A stretch of DNA of 64,000 bases from Lacrimispora sphenoides. Lineage in GTDB: Bacteria; Bacillota; Clostridia; Lachnospirales; Lachnospiraceae. The position numbers and the translations under genes are program-made. This document shows, piece by piece, positions 8,825 to 18,121 of this stretch (position 1 is its first letter; every line of letters starts with the position of its first letter). Below the pieces are notes generated by a model. It was not told the DNA's origin. It made no database searches and saw only the letters and a program-made list of their open reading frames with translations. The stretch lies in assembly GCF_900105215.1 (NCBI RefSeq), contig NZ_FOIP01000001.1, forward strand, positions 3,040,501 to 3,104,500, read 5' to 3'.

Positions 8825-9936
8825 TATGCGTTATCTCCCTTCTGTGCTTTGCTTTTTCTCTTCAGCCTGGATGGAATACTTCGGATAAGCCGACCAAGCC
8901 CCTCCCAGGAAAATTCATTGCTGCCCATGATCCCGCGGCGGTAGAAAAGCACCACCATCATCAATAAAATAGAAAAGATGACCATGCGGAAACCGGAACG
9001 GAACAGTGGTACTTCAAATCCTCCGATAACCAACGGATTATCAAAGAAACGAAGCCATTCCCTTCCCGCAGTGACCAGAAAGGCGCCGATGACGCTTCCC
9101 GTAATGCTTCCGATTCCTCCAAGGACTACGATTAACAGGATATCGTAGGTTAAGTTGATGGAAAAAGTCTTCGAATCAATGGAGCGCATGAATATGGCCA
9201 GAAGCCCTCCGCCTACGCCTGTGAAAAAGGAAGAGATGACAAAGGCCAGCTCCTTATAACGGAATAAGTTAAGTCCCATGGCCTGGGCAGCCACTTCATC
9301 TTCACGGAGGGCCTTAAATGCGCGTCCGTAGGAGGAATTAATGAGTAGGACCATTAAAAGGATGCAAAGGGCCGGGAGCCCAAAGGCTGTAAAAAGGTTA
9401 GGAAACCCGGGAATGCTTTTTAATCCGTAAGAACCGTTGGTGATCTTGTCTAACTGGGGAGCCGCAATGACAGCCCGGATGATCTCGGAAAAGCCCAGGG
9501 TTGCAATAGCCAGATAATCACTTTTTAACCGGAGAACAGGAATGCCGATAAGGGCGGCCATGGCTGCGGCAAGGAGTCCTGCGATAATTAAGGCCAGCCA
9601 ATAAGGGCAGTGTAAGTTCGCGATAGCAGGAGAGATGCCGTTTACATAGTAAACGCTGGCTCTGCTCTCAACCGGAATGGTAAGGATGGCTACGGTATAG
9701 GCTCCGATCGCCATAAAACCGGCCTGGCCTAAGGAGAATAATCCCGTAAAGCCGGTAAGCAGGTTCATGGAAACGGCAACCACTGCGTAGATGGCACTTC
9801 GCTCCAGGATGGAGATCTGATAGCTGTACTGGGCGCTATTAGCCTGTAAAAAAGCCAGCAGGCCGATGATGACTAAAAGAGCGGCCAGAGTATAAAGTTT
9901 GTTTTTGGAAACTGCATTTTTCTTCATAGGGGGCAC
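8824..9936 (-). CDS. livM: Branched-chain amino-acid ABC transporter permease LivM
   Basis: Integral membrane permease, 370 aa, about ten hydrophobic segments. Family hallmarks: SMNLLTGFTGLFSLGQAGFMAIGAY near the N-terminus and the cytoplasmic coupling loop around RAFKALREDEVAAQAMG. It has a periplasm-facing insert (VESRASVYYVNGISP) between early membrane segments and a basic C-terminal tail. Pairs with LivH to form the channel. Confidence 0.93.
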   Translation of the reverse strand: MPPMKKNAVSKNKLYTLAALLVIIGLLAFLQANSAQYSYQISILERSAIYAVVAVSMNLLTGFTGLFSLGQAGFMAIGAYTVAILTIPVESRASVYYVNGISPAIANLHCPYWLALIIAGLLAAAMAALIGIPVLRLKSDYLAIATLGFSEIIRAVIAAPQLDKITNGSYGLKSIPGFPNLFTAFGLPALCILLMVLLINSSYGRAFKALREDEVAAQAMGLNLFRYKELAFVISSFFTGVGGGLLAIFMRSIDSKTFSINLTYDILLIVVLGGIGSITGSVIGAFLVTAGREWLRFFDNPLVIGGFEVPLFRSGFRMVIFSILLMMVVLFYRRGIMGSNEFSWEGLGRLIRSIPSRLKRKSKAQKGDNA

Positions 9937-9937
9937 C

Positions 9938-10819
9938 TCACACTTTATCGGTCGTCTTCTCGCCGAACAGTCCAGTAGGCTTGATCAGGAGAATGATGAT
10001 TAGCAGAACAAAGGTAAATGCGTCGCTGAAGGTGGAATATCCCATAGCTACCAGGGCGGTTTCGCCAAGGCCAAGGATAAAGCCTCCGATCACGGCGCCT
10101 GGAATGCTGCCGATACCGCCGAATACTGCGGCAACAAAGCATTTTAAGCCAGGCAGGGAGCCGGAGAACGGGAATACGGTCATTCGGTCCGTAAAATAAA
10201 GCACGGAGCCGACGGCGGCTAAAAGGGAGCCAATGGCAAAGGTAATGGTGATGATGCGGTTGATCTTGATTCCCATAAGGGCGGCAGTATCATAATCCTT
10301 TGCGACTGCGCGCATGGCCATGCCGATTTTTGTCTTATTGATCAGGGTGATAAGCCCATAAACAACGACAAGTGTCAGGACCGGCGTTAAGAATGTTACA
10401 AAGGATGCGGAAAGACCGCCGATCTGGTAGATCTTCTTAAGAAACGGAATTTCCGGATATCCCTTTGGCAGAGCTGTGAACAGATAGGTAGCCAGATTCT
10501 GCAAAAGGTAGGAGACACCGATAGCAGAAATCATGACGGACATTCTGGGTGCGGTACGTAAGGGGCGGTAAGCCACCCGTTCAATGGATACGCCTAATAG
10601 TACGGTGACCAGTAAAACCACTGGAATGGAAATGTACCATGGAAAACTTGCCATGGCAAATATCATAAAATAACCGGCCATCATGAAGATATCGCCGTGG
10701 GCGAAGTTGATGAGCCGCAGGATACCGTAAACCAAGGTATAACCAATGGCAATCAGCGCATAAGCGCCGCCCAGGGAGATACCGGTCAGGCACTGCTGTA
10801 AAAAGGTTGTAAGACTCAT
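9938..10819 (-). CDS. livH: Branched-chain amino-acid ABC transporter permease LivH
   Basis: Partner permease, 293 aa, about eight membrane segments. Family motifs: GGAYALIAIGYTLVYGILRLINFAHGD at the N-terminus and MRAVAKDYDTAALMGI in the coupling loop. The ATG at 10819 follows a GGAGGCATT ribosome site on the minus strand. Separated from livJ by 177 bp that contain a stem-loop, and one base from livM. Confidence 0.93.
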   Translation of the reverse strand: MSLTTFLQQCLTGISLGGAYALIAIGYTLVYGILRLINFAHGDIFMMAGYFMIFAMASFPWYISIPVVLLVTVLLGVSIERVAYRPLRTAPRMSVMISAIGVSYLLQNLATYLFTALPKGYPEIPFLKKIYQIGGLSASFVTFLTPVLTLVVVYGLITLINKTKIGMAMRAVAKDYDTAALMGIKINRIITITFAIGSLLAAVGSVLYFTDRMTVFPFSGSLPGLKCFVAAVFGGIGSIPGAVIGGFILGLGETALVAMGYSTFSDAFTFVLLIIILLIKPTGLFGEKTTDKV

Positions 10820-10931
10820 GTGGCGAAATGCCTCCTATCTGTTGAGTATGAAATATGTAATGAATCACGCGGCATTCACCGAATAAACCTGCATATATTT
10901 TTATTCAGCTCATTGATCCCGCAAATGGAAC

Positions 10932-10959
10932 GAGTGGGGAAGGAAATACGTCCCCACTC
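10932..10959 (-). other. Intercistronic stem-loop between livJ and livH
   Basis: GAGTGGGGA (10932-10940) is fully complementary to TCCCCACTC (10951-10959) across a 10-nt loop. No U-run follows on the minus strand, so it is more likely an mRNA-stabilising or partial attenuating hairpin that lets the binding protein be made in excess over the membrane parts. Confidence 0.65.
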
Positions 10960-10996
10960 ATCTGGTAATGACTGCATTGTCACGGTATCTTAGTTA

Positions 10997-12175
10997 TTAT
11001 TTAACCGTAGTAGTCGTTAAGAATTTAAATTTTCCGTTTTCAATGGTCTTTATGAACGCCATGTCTTTCTTGGCATCTCCATTTTCATCAAAGGATATGC
11101 TTCCGGTAACGCCGTCAATGGATACGCCCTTTAATGCATCACGGATTGCGGTGCCGTCTGTGGAGCCAGCGGTTTCAATGGCCTTTAATGCGCAGAGATA
11201 AGAATCATAGCCGAGTGCAGATACAGCCGGGATGATTTCGTCCTGCTTATTTTCCTTTAAGTAAGCCTTAAAGCCGGAGATAAAGGCAGCAGCCTCCTCG
11301 TTGGCTGGTTCTGCTTCGTCAAAGAAGGTAGAAAGGACAACGCCTTGTGCAGAGCTGCCTGCATTTTCGATGATTGTGGAGTTCTCCCAGGTATCACCGG
11401 CAGCGATGGTAGCTGTAATTCCAAGTTCACGGGCCTGCTTGATGATAAGAGGAGCCGTAGTAATGGAAGATGGTGCAAAAATGATATCAGGATTCTGAGC
11501 CTTGATGTTTGTAAGGATTGCCTTAAAATCGGTCTGATTGGTCTGGAACTGTTCTTCGCTGACAATATTGCCGCCTAAGCCTGTGAATGCTGTTTTGAAG
11601 AAGGATCCAAGGCCGGAGGAATAATCATCTCCTAACTGGGTGATGACGGCAGCCGTCTTTGCCCCGTTGTCATTGGCGTAGTTGGCCATGACCGTACCCT
11701 GGAACGGATCCAGGAAACATACCCGGAAATAGAAATCATTTCCCTGGGTTACCTGAGGGTTGGTACAGGAGGCGCCTATGGCAGGAATTTTGGCATCTGC
11801 AAATATCTGTCCTGCTGCAATGGAAACACCGGAACCATAGCTTCCAAGCACAACGGAAACCTTTTCGCTCACAAGCTTCTGTGCAGCGTTGACTGCTTCC
11901 GTTTTATCGGATTTGTTATCCACTTCCACCAGTTCCACCTTGTATTCTTCCCCTCCGATTTTAACCGTTGGATGGGTCTGCTTTGCATAGCGCATTCCCA
12001 GGAGCTCCTGGAACCCACCCCCTCCGTTTTCTCCGGTAGTAGGTTCGAACACGCCGATCTTAACGACCTTTTCGCCGCCAGAGGCAGAAGACGAGGAACC
12101 AGTGCTGCAGCCGGCGACCATGCTGGCGCTCAAACATGCTGCAAGAGTGATTGCAAATACTTTTTTCAATTTCAT
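10997..12175 (-). CDS. livJ: Branched-chain amino-acid ABC transporter substrate-binding lipoprotein
   Basis: Extracellular binding protein, 392 aa. Lipoprotein signal MKLKKVFAITLAACLSASMV with lipobox VAGC, then a Ser/Gly linker and the type I periplasmic-binding fold (Peripla_BP_6): VKIGVFEPTTGENGG, SVVLGSYGSGVSIAAG, IPAIGASCTNPQVT and VVLSTFF. First gene of the liv operon; strong promoter at 12247-12275 and AAAGGAGGATATC ribosome site. The ligand is inferred from the family, not proven. Confidence 0.93.
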   Translation of the reverse strand: MKLKKVFAITLAACLSASMVAGCSTGSSSSASGGEKVVKIGVFEPTTGENGGGGFQELLGMRYAKQTHPTVKIGGEEYKVELVEVDNKSDKTEAVNAAQKLVSEKVSVVLGSYGSGVSIAAGQIFADAKIPAIGASCTNPQVTQGNDFYFRVCFLDPFQGTVMANYANDNGAKTAAVITQLGDDYSSGLGSFFKTAFTGLGGNIVSEEQFQTNQTDFKAILTNIKAQNPDIIFAPSSITTAPLIIKQARELGITATIAAGDTWENSTIIENAGSSAQGVVLSTFFDEAEPANEEAAAFISGFKAYLKENKQDEIIPAVSALGYDSYLCALKAIETAGSTDGTAIRDALKGVSIDGVTGSISFDENGDAKKDMAFIKTIENGKFKFLTTTTVK

Positions 12176-12246
12176 AAATGATATCCTCCTTTATGTGTAT
12201 CTCATACAAACACAACTGTCTCTCGTGCAGATACACGTTGCATTAT

Positions 12247-12275
12247 ATTATATACAGAAGATTGAAAAAGTGCAA
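12247..12275 (-). promoter_or_regulatory. Sigma-A promoter of the liv operon
   Basis: On the minus strand: -35 TTGCAC, 17-bp spacer, perfect -10 TATAAT. Predicted transcript start is about 65 bp before livJ. Confidence 0.75.
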
Positions 12276-12333
12276 GAAAAAAATGAAAGAAAATTATAAT
12301 TTAAAGAAAAATATTATTTTAACAATAAAACAA

Positions 12334-12366
12334 GGAGTCCGGATCCTTAATAAGTGTCCGAACTCC
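12334..12366 (-). terminator. Terminator of pyrG
   Basis: GGAGT-CGGA (12334-12343) pairs with TCCG-ACTCC (12357-12366) with one mismatch; on the minus strand a T-rich stretch follows. Located 24 bp past the pyrG stop. Confidence 0.7.
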
Positions 12367-12390
12367 CAATTTTATGTTATAATCTAATAG

Positions 12391-13995
12391 TTAACTGTTT
12401 TCAATGGCCGCACGTATGAAATCCCGAAACAGCGGATGAGGTCTGTTAGGCCTTGATTTAAACTCCGGATGTGCCTGTGTGGCGATGAACCAGGGATGAG
12501 ATGGAATTTCTATCATTTCCACGATCCGTCCATCCGGGGAGATACCGGAAAGCTTCATCCCAGCGTTTACCAGATCATCGCGGTAATCATTGTTTACCTC
12601 ATAGCGGTGTCTGTGACGCTCATGGATCAGCTCTTCCCCATATACTTCATAAGCCTTGGAGGATTTGTCCAGCATACAGGGATAGGAGCCAAGTCTCAGT
12701 GTGCCTCCGATGTCCTCGATGCCGTTCTGGTCCGGCATTAAGTGGATAACCGGATGCGTAGTTTCTTCATTGAGCTCTGAGGTGTGTGCGTCGCCAAAGC
12801 CCGCTACGTGGCGTGCAAATTCCACGATGGCCATCTGCATTCCAAGACAGAGGCCAAGGAATGGAATGTTGTTTTCCCGGGCATAACGGATGGATGAGAT
12901 CTTTCCTTCAATGCCGCGGCTGCCAAAACCGCCGGGGACCAGAATTCCGTTCACATCACTGAAAAGGCTGGCCGCGTTTTCATCGGTAACAAGTTCTGAA
13001 TCGATCCATTTAATATGAACCTTCGCCCGGTGGAAGACACTTCCGTGTTTTAATGCTTCCACTACGGAAATATAGGCATCATGAAGCTGGATGTATTTGC
13101 CAACCAAGGCGACCGTCACCTCTTTTTCCGGATGCTTCCAGTTTTCGATCATTAAGGTCCAGTCCGCCAAGTCTGGTTTGGGGCAGGGAAGGTTTAAGCT
13201 TTCACACGCGACTTCAGCTAAATGTTCTTCCTCCATGGCAAGAGGAAGCTCATACAATACTTCCACATCCAGGTTTTGGAGTACATGGGTTTTGGGAACG
13301 TTACAGAATTGTGCGATTTTGCTTCGGATTCCGTCATCAAGGGGCAGTTCGGAACGGCATACAATGATGTCGGGTTGGATCCCCATCCCCTGTAAGTCTT
13401 TTACACTGGACTGGGTGGGTTTGGTTTTCAGTTCGCCGGAAACCTTTAGATATGGAACCAGGGTCACGTGGATGAGAATGACGTTCTCGTGGCCTGCTTC
13501 GTGTTGGAATTGTCGGATCGCCTCAAGGAAAGGCTGGCTTTCGATGTCGCCTACCGTTCCACCTACTTCTATGATGGCGATCTCTGTTTCAGAGGAGTTG
13601 CTGTTGCTGCAGTGAAAACGGCTTTTGATTTCGTCGGTAATGTGAGGGATAACCTGTACGGTGCCTCCCCCGAAGTCCCCGCGCCGTTCACGGGTCAGTA
13701 CGGTCCAGTAGACCTTACCGGTAGTAACGTTGGAATTTTGAGTCAGATTTTCGTCGATAAATCGTTCGTAATGGCCAAGGTCGAGATCGGTTTCAGCACC
13801 GTCCTCGGTGACGAAAACCTCACCATGCTGCACTGGATTCATGGTGCCAGGATCAATGTTGATGTACGGATCAAATTTCTGCATGGTGACCTTATAGCCT
13901 CTGGCCTTAAGCAGACGTCCAAGAGATGCTGCGGTAATACCTTTGCCAAGCCCGGACACAACTCCTCCGGTGACAAATACGTATTTCACTGACAT
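12391..13995 (-). CDS. pyrG: CTP synthase
   Basis: Converts UTP to CTP using glutamine. 534 aa, family length. N-terminal synthetase domain with [20 protein letters not shown] and [17 protein letters not shown]-terminal class-I glutamine amidotransferase with the nucleophile in [11 protein letters not shown] and the HPEF catalytic His region near the end. The ATG at 13995 has an AAAGGAGG site. Monocistronic, divergent from ftsH. I find no clear CTP-sensing attenuator hairpin in the leader. Confidence 0.96.
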   Translation of the reverse strand: MSVKYVFVTGGVVSGLGKGITAASLGRLLKARGYKVTMQKFDPYINIDPGTMNPVQHGEVFVTEDGAETDLDLGHYERFIDENLTQNSNVTTGKVYWTVLTRERRGDFGGGTVQVIPHITDEIKSRFHCSNSNSSETEIAIIEVGGTVGDIESQPFLEAIRQFQHEAGHENVILIHVTLVPYLKVSGELKTKPTQSSVKDLQGMGIQPDIIVCRSELPLDDGIRSKIAQFCNVPKTHVLQNLDVEVLYELPLAMEEEHLAEVACESLNLPCPKPDLADWTLMIENWKHPEKEVTVALVGKYIQLHDAYISVVEALKHGSVFHRAKVHIKWIDSELVTDENAASLFSDVNGILVPGGFGSRGIEGKISSIRYARENNIPFLGLCLGMQMAIVEFARHVAGFGDAHTSELNEETTHPVIHLMPDQNGIEDIGGTLRLGSYPCMLDKSSKAYEVYGEELIHERHRHRYEVNNDYRDDLVNAGMKLSGISPDGRIVEMIEIPSHPWFIATQAHPEFKSRPNRPHPLFRDFIRAAIENS

Positions 13996-14045
13996 AACAG
14001 TGTAACCTCCTTTTGTAATGGTATGGGAATATTTTTAAAAAAGAA

Positions 14046-14074
14046 ATTATACAGCTATTCTTTGAAAAAATCCA
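14046..14074 (-). promoter_or_regulatory. Likely pyrG promoter
   Basis: Minus strand: TGGATT, 17 bp, TATAAT. The -35 is weak and the -10 is perfect, with a ~45-nt leader to pyrG. Confidence 0.45.
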
Positions 14075-14199
14075 GTGTCTTATAAAAAAACTAAGAATAT
14101 AAAGTATAAAATATTGTATGAAAGCATTATTATGGTAAAAATTCATGGCTGTTAAATAAAACCAGCCCAGGTGTTTATAAGGATTTAATAATTCTTTTC

Positions 14200-14228
14200 T
14201 TGATTTATGGGGAAACTGACACTATAAT
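14200..14228 (+). promoter_or_regulatory. Sigma-A promoter of ftsH
   Basis: TTGATT (14200-14205), 17-bp spacer, TATAAT (14223-14228); the transcript would start about 45 bp before the ftsH ATG. Confidence 0.7.
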
Positions 14229-14279
14229 GATAGAGGTATAAAATGGGTAGAAACTATCCGGATTGGAGAATTCACACAG

Positions 14280-16265
14280 ATGGATAACAAGAATCAAAAT
14301 AATAATAATAAGATGCCGAAGAATACCCAGGCCATCGCCATATGGGTCATCGCGTTTCTTATTGCGGTAGCAGGGATTTCTTATCTGCACGGCGCGATTA
14401 CGACGAGGACCAATAAAGAACTGAGCTACGATACCTTTATGAATATGGTAGATCAAAAGCAGGTGGAGTCGGTTAATGTAGAAGATACGAAGATTACCAT
14501 AAACCCCAAGAAAACCTGGGAAGGATATAAACCTGGCGTTACCTATTATACGGTAAGGATGGACAACGATTTAAATCTGGCTGAGCGCCTTCGCACTGCC
14601 GGAGTGGAAACCCTAAGGACCCGCCGTGACGGCAACTTTTTCATTCAGACCATTGTCAGCTATCTGCTCTTGTTTGCAGCCATGGGATTTCTTTTAAACT
14701 TCATGATGCGCAGAGTCGGCGGTGGCGGCGGACTTATGGGCGTTGGAAAGAGCAATGCCAAGGTTTATGTGCAAAAGGAAACAGGCATTACCTTTAAAGA
14801 TGTGGCGGGGGAAGATGAGGCTAAGGAATCCTTAACTGAAATCGTGGATTTTCTCCATAATCCTGGAAAATATACAAAGATCGGTGCAAAGCTTCCTAAG
14901 GGAGCGCTTCTTGTAGGACCTCCAGGAACGGGAAAAACACTGCTTGCCAAGGCTGTTGCAGGAGAGGCCCATGTTCCCTTTTATTCTCTGTCCGGTTCTG
15001 ATTTTGTAGAGATGTTTGTAGGTGTGGGAGCCTCCCGTGTCCGGGATTTGTTTAAGCAGGCCCAGGAATCTGCTCCCTGTATTATATTTATAGACGAGGT
15101 AGATGCCATCGGTAAGAGCCGTGATTCCAGATTCGGCGGAGGAAACGATGAGAGAGAGCAGACCTTAAACCAGCTGCTTTCTGAGATGGATGGTTTTGAT
15201 TCCTCTAAGGGACTTTTAGTGCTTGCAGCAACTAACCGGCCTGAAATCCTAGATCCTGCGCTTCTCCGCCCAGGCCGTTTTGACCGGCGGATCATCGTGG
15301 ATAAGCCGGATTTAAAAGGCCGTGTGGATATCTTAAAGGTTCATGCCCGGGATGTGCTTCTTGACGATACGGTTGATTTAGATTCCATTGCTCTGGCAAC
15401 CTCAGGAGCCGTTGGTTCCGATCTTGCCAACATGATCAATGAATCCGCCATCCTTGCGGTGAAAAACGGCCGTCATGCGGTGGCACAGAAGGACTTATTT
15501 GAGGCTGTGGAAGTGGTACTTGTAGGTAAAGAGAAAAAGGACCGTGTTCTTAACAAAGAGGAGCGGCGCATTGTTTCTTATCATGAAGTGGGACATGCCC
15601 TGGTCAGTGCCCTTCAAAAGGATTCGGAACCTGTGCAGAAGATCACCATTGTTCCAAGAACCATGGGTGCTTTGGGATATGTAATGCATGTGCCGGAAGA
15701 AGAAAAGTTCTTAAACTCCAGGAAAGAGCTTCATGCCATGCTGGTAGGCTATCTGGCCGGACGTGCGGCAGAGGAGATCGTCTTTGACACCGTTACCACC
15801 GGTGCAGCGAATGATATTGAACAGGCTACCAAGGTAGCGCGTGCTATGATCACCCAATATGGTATGTCGGAGAAATTCGGACTTATGGGCCTGGCTGCAA
15901 GGGAAGACCAGTACTTAAGCGGACGTACTGTAATGAACTGTGCGGAAGCCACTGCTTCCCAGGTGGATGATGAAGTCATGAGGATGCTGAAAGAAGCATA
16001 TGAAGAGGCCAAGAGCCTTCTCTCAGAAAACCGGGATGTAATGGATAAGATCGCAGAATTCCTGATCGAGAGAGAGACCATTACCGGTAAGGAATTCATG
16101 AAGATATTCCGGGAGGCAAAGGGAATTCCGGAGCCGAAGGCAGAGAATAAGGATTCTGAAAATGGGGAAGTGTCAAAGGAAGAGGAAGACGGCCTTTCCG
16201 ATTGGACAGAAGAAAAGAAGGAAATGAAAGAATCCGTTATTGATGTTGGAAACGTTAAAGATTAA
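14280..16265 (+). CDS. ftsH: ATP-dependent zinc metalloprotease FtsH
   Basis: Membrane-anchored AAA+ protease for misfolded membrane and regulatory proteins. 661 aa: two membrane segments (about 17-37 and 118-138), a short extracytoplasmic domain, AAA+ module with Walker A GPPGTGKT, Walker B CIIFIDEVDAIG and SRH ATNRPEILDPALLRPGRFDR, then the M41 protease with zinc motif HEVGH (about residue 434) and the third ligand in the TTGAANDIEQAT region. Acidic C-terminal tail. Its own promoter and terminator make it monocistronic. The Asn/Gln-rich N-terminus (MDNKNQNNNNKMP) is unremarkable. Confidence 0.96.
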   Translation: MDNKNQNNNNKMPKNTQAIAIWVIAFLIAVAGISYLHGAITTRTNKELSYDTFMNMVDQKQVESVNVEDTKITINPKKTWEGYKPGVTYYTVRMDNDLNLAERLRTAGVETLRTRRDGNFFIQTIVSYLLLFAAMGFLLNFMMRRVGGGGGLMGVGKSNAKVYVQKETGITFKDVAGEDEAKESLTEIVDFLHNPGKYTKIGAKLPKGALLVGPPGTGKTLLAKAVAGEAHVPFYSLSGSDFVEMFVGVGASRVRDLFKQAQESAPCIIFIDEVDAIGKSRDSRFGGGNDEREQTLNQLLSEMDGFDSSKGLLVLAATNRPEILDPALLRPGRFDRRIIVDKPDLKGRVDILKVHARDVLLDDTVDLDSIALATSGAVGSDLANMINESAILAVKNGRHAVAQKDLFEAVEVVLVGKEKKDRVLNKEERRIVSYHEVGHALVSALQKDSEPVQKITIVPRTMGALGYVMHVPEEEKFLNSRKELHAMLVGYLAGRAAEEIVFDTVTTGAANDIEQATKVARAMITQYGMSEKFGLMGLAAREDQYLSGRTVMNCAEATASQVDDEVMRMLKEAYEEAKSLLSENRDVMDKIAEFLIERETITGKEFMKIFREAKGIPEPKAENKDSENGEVSKEEEDGLSDWTEEKKEMKESVIDVGNVKD

Positions 16266-16280
16266 TGTTTGAGAATCGTC

Positions 16281-16325
16281 AGGCAGCTGATGCATGGATA
16301 GAGCCGTGCAGCAGCTGCCTTTTTT
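16281..16325 (+). terminator. Terminator of ftsH
   Basis: AGGCAGCTG (16281-16289) pairs perfectly with CAGCTGCCT (16312-16320), followed by a T-run. Confidence 0.85.
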
Positions 16326-16729
16326 CGCCCATTGCTTAAGGTGGAGAGGATTAGGTGTTTTTTTAGTTCGCCCACCCAATAACTGTCCGAAGGTATACAG
16401 TGTAAATATAGCAGATGGATGAAGGAAAGATCAAAAGATTGCGGTGTATGGGAGTTGAGAGTGCCGTTGGTATATTGCTTGAATATACAATTTTTATATA
16501 ACTTCCAATAAAAAATAGTTTGTTAAACGCATAATAACGAAAGAAATGTAAGCGTAAAACGAAAGAAATGTAAATTTATTATATAAAACATGAATTTTTA
16601 CGCTTGATTATATAATAATTGCTTAAATCCATAAAAAATTGAACATTTAAGATATTAAAATAATCTGCTAAGATAAGAGTGCTTACGAAGCAGTAACAAA
16701 AGGAGAACAGAGAATAGGAGAGCGAGCTT
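16326..16729 (+). promoter_or_regulatory. 404-bp control region of sugar importer operon 1
   Basis: No gene is visible here. It holds a 7-bp inverted repeat GTATATT-gcttg-AATATAC (16470-16488); two direct copies of AACGAAAGAAATGTAA (16536-16551 and 16558-16573, 22 bp apart); and an inverted repeat AAGCGTAAAA (16550-16559) / TTTTACGCTT (16596-16605). A possible promoter is TTGAAC (16639), 16 bp, TAATCT (16661). The two direct repeats one helical double-turn apart fit an AraC-type activator site upstream of a promoter. Which protein binds is an inference from the neighbouring regulator. Confidence 0.55.
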
Positions 16730-18049
16730 ATGAAAGCAAAAAAGGTATTGGGTGTTTTGTTGGTTGCGGCAATGACGAGTATTTCTCTATTGGGGTGCGG
16801 AAAAGGAGAAAACGGAGAAACAAGTGCAGCGGCAAGCAGTGTAAGCAGTGATGCAGACAGCACAAAAGGAGCAGATAAAGGGGAGAAGGTTAATCTTCTG
16901 TTATGGATGCCTCCATTTGGAACAGGAGATTCCCTGGATAAGGAATTCTGGACTAAGACATTAGAGCCGTGGGCGGAAGAGAACAATGTGAAACTTTCGA
17001 TTGAAATTACGCCTTGGGGAAATTATGAAGAAAAGTATCTGACAGGCTTCTCCTCTGGCGAAGGCCCGGATGTAGGCTATATGTATCTGGAGATGTTCAA
17101 TGATTTTATTGAGATGGGGACACTGGCAGATGTAGATAGTTATTTTACTCAGGAAGAGAAGGATAATTATCTCTACTTCGATCAGGGGAATATGAAAGGT
17201 GGACAGTATGCAATTCCATTTATTGTAGGGAATGCGAGAATTCCATATTTCAACATGGACATTTTGAAGGCAGCAGGAATAACAGAGCTGCCGAAGACAT
17301 GGGATGAACTAACCCAGGTTCTGGTGCAGGTGAAAGAAGCAAATCTGGGGAATGTAATACCTTTTGCACAGGAATGGGCGGATCCGGCAATCGGTGCGTT
17401 AAATAATATCTATTATCCATATTTATGGCAGGCCGGCGGGGATATCTATAATAAAGATGGCAGTAAGGTTGCACTAATGGACAATGGAGCAGCTGTGGAG
17501 GCGGCGCAGTTCCTTTATGATTTGAAATTCAAATATGGTGTGCTAACAGATGAAAGTTTGGCGTTGTCCGGGGATGATGTAAGAACCCAGTTTTGTGAAG
17601 ACCGTATAGCAGTAGCTTCTATGGATGCAAAATCAGCAGGTGTATTAACTGATGCTGGCATCAACTGGTCATTTATCCCTAGTTTTGAGAAAGAGACAAA
17701 GGCTACATGGGTAGCATCCGATGCACTGATTGTAAGCAATGCATGTAAAAATAAAGAATTAGCAGTGAAACTTATTAAGTACATGACGTCTGCACCGGTG
17801 ATGTCAAGCTTCCATAAAGAGATTGCCGGGTTCCCTCCGATTACTAAGGATGAGGAATATAATGATAACCCAGTGTTTAAAGACATGTATGAGACTCAGA
17901 ATGAATATTTACATACCCTGCCTGTTGCAAATGGTTCCTTTAAAGTCATGGATACTTTATACAAGAATTTACAGCTGATGATGCTGGGAGATTTAACGCC
18001 GGAAGAGGCGATTCAGAAAACAGTAGAGTATTCAGAAAGTATTAATTAG
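16730..18049 (+). CDS. Sugar ABC transporter substrate-binding lipoprotein (operon 1)
   Basis: Extracellular solute-binding protein family 1, 439 aa. Signal peptide with lipobox LLGCG at about residue 22, Ser/Ala-rich linker, then LLLWMPPFG, the GEGPDVGYMYLEMFNDFIEMG ligand-domain signature and a C-terminal helical domain. AGGAGAG precedes the ATG. First gene of an importer operon with two permeases and a DUF4091 enzyme, so the ligand is probably an oligosaccharide. No ATPase gene is present; a shared MsmK/UgpC-type ATPase elsewhere in the genome is assumed. Confidence 0.9.
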   Translation: MKAKKVLGVLLVAAMTSISLLGCGKGENGETSAAASSVSSDADSTKGADKGEKVNLLLWMPPFGTGDSLDKEFWTKTLEPWAEENNVKLSIEITPWGNYEEKYLTGFSSGEGPDVGYMYLEMFNDFIEMGTLADVDSYFTQEEKDNYLYFDQGNMKGGQYAIPFIVGNARIPYFNMDILKAAGITELPKTWDELTQVLVQVKEANLGNVIPFAQEWADPAIGALNNIYYPYLWQAGGDIYNKDGSKVALMDNGAAVEAAQFLYDLKFKYGVLTDESLALSGDDVRTQFCEDRIAVASMDAKSAGVLTDAGINWSFIPSFEKETKATWVASDALIVSNACKNKELAVKLIKYMTSAPVMSSFHKEIAGFPPITKDEEYNDNPVFKDMYETQNEYLHTLPVANGSFKVMDTLYKNLQLMMLGDLTPEEAIQKTVEYSESIN

Positions 18050-18060
18050 TGGTCCATGAT

Positions 18061-18090
18061 CTGCCTGACAGAATCTGATTCGTCAGGCAG
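18061..18090 (+). other. Intercistronic stem-loop after binding-protein gene 1
   Basis: CTGCCTGAC (18061-18069) pairs perfectly with GTCAGGCAG (18082-18090). It lies between the binding-protein gene and the first permease, with a weak T-containing tail, as expected for differential expression inside an ABC operon. Confidence 0.65.
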
Positions 18091-18121
18091 AACTTTATCC
18101 AGGCAAAAGGAAGGGAAGTCT

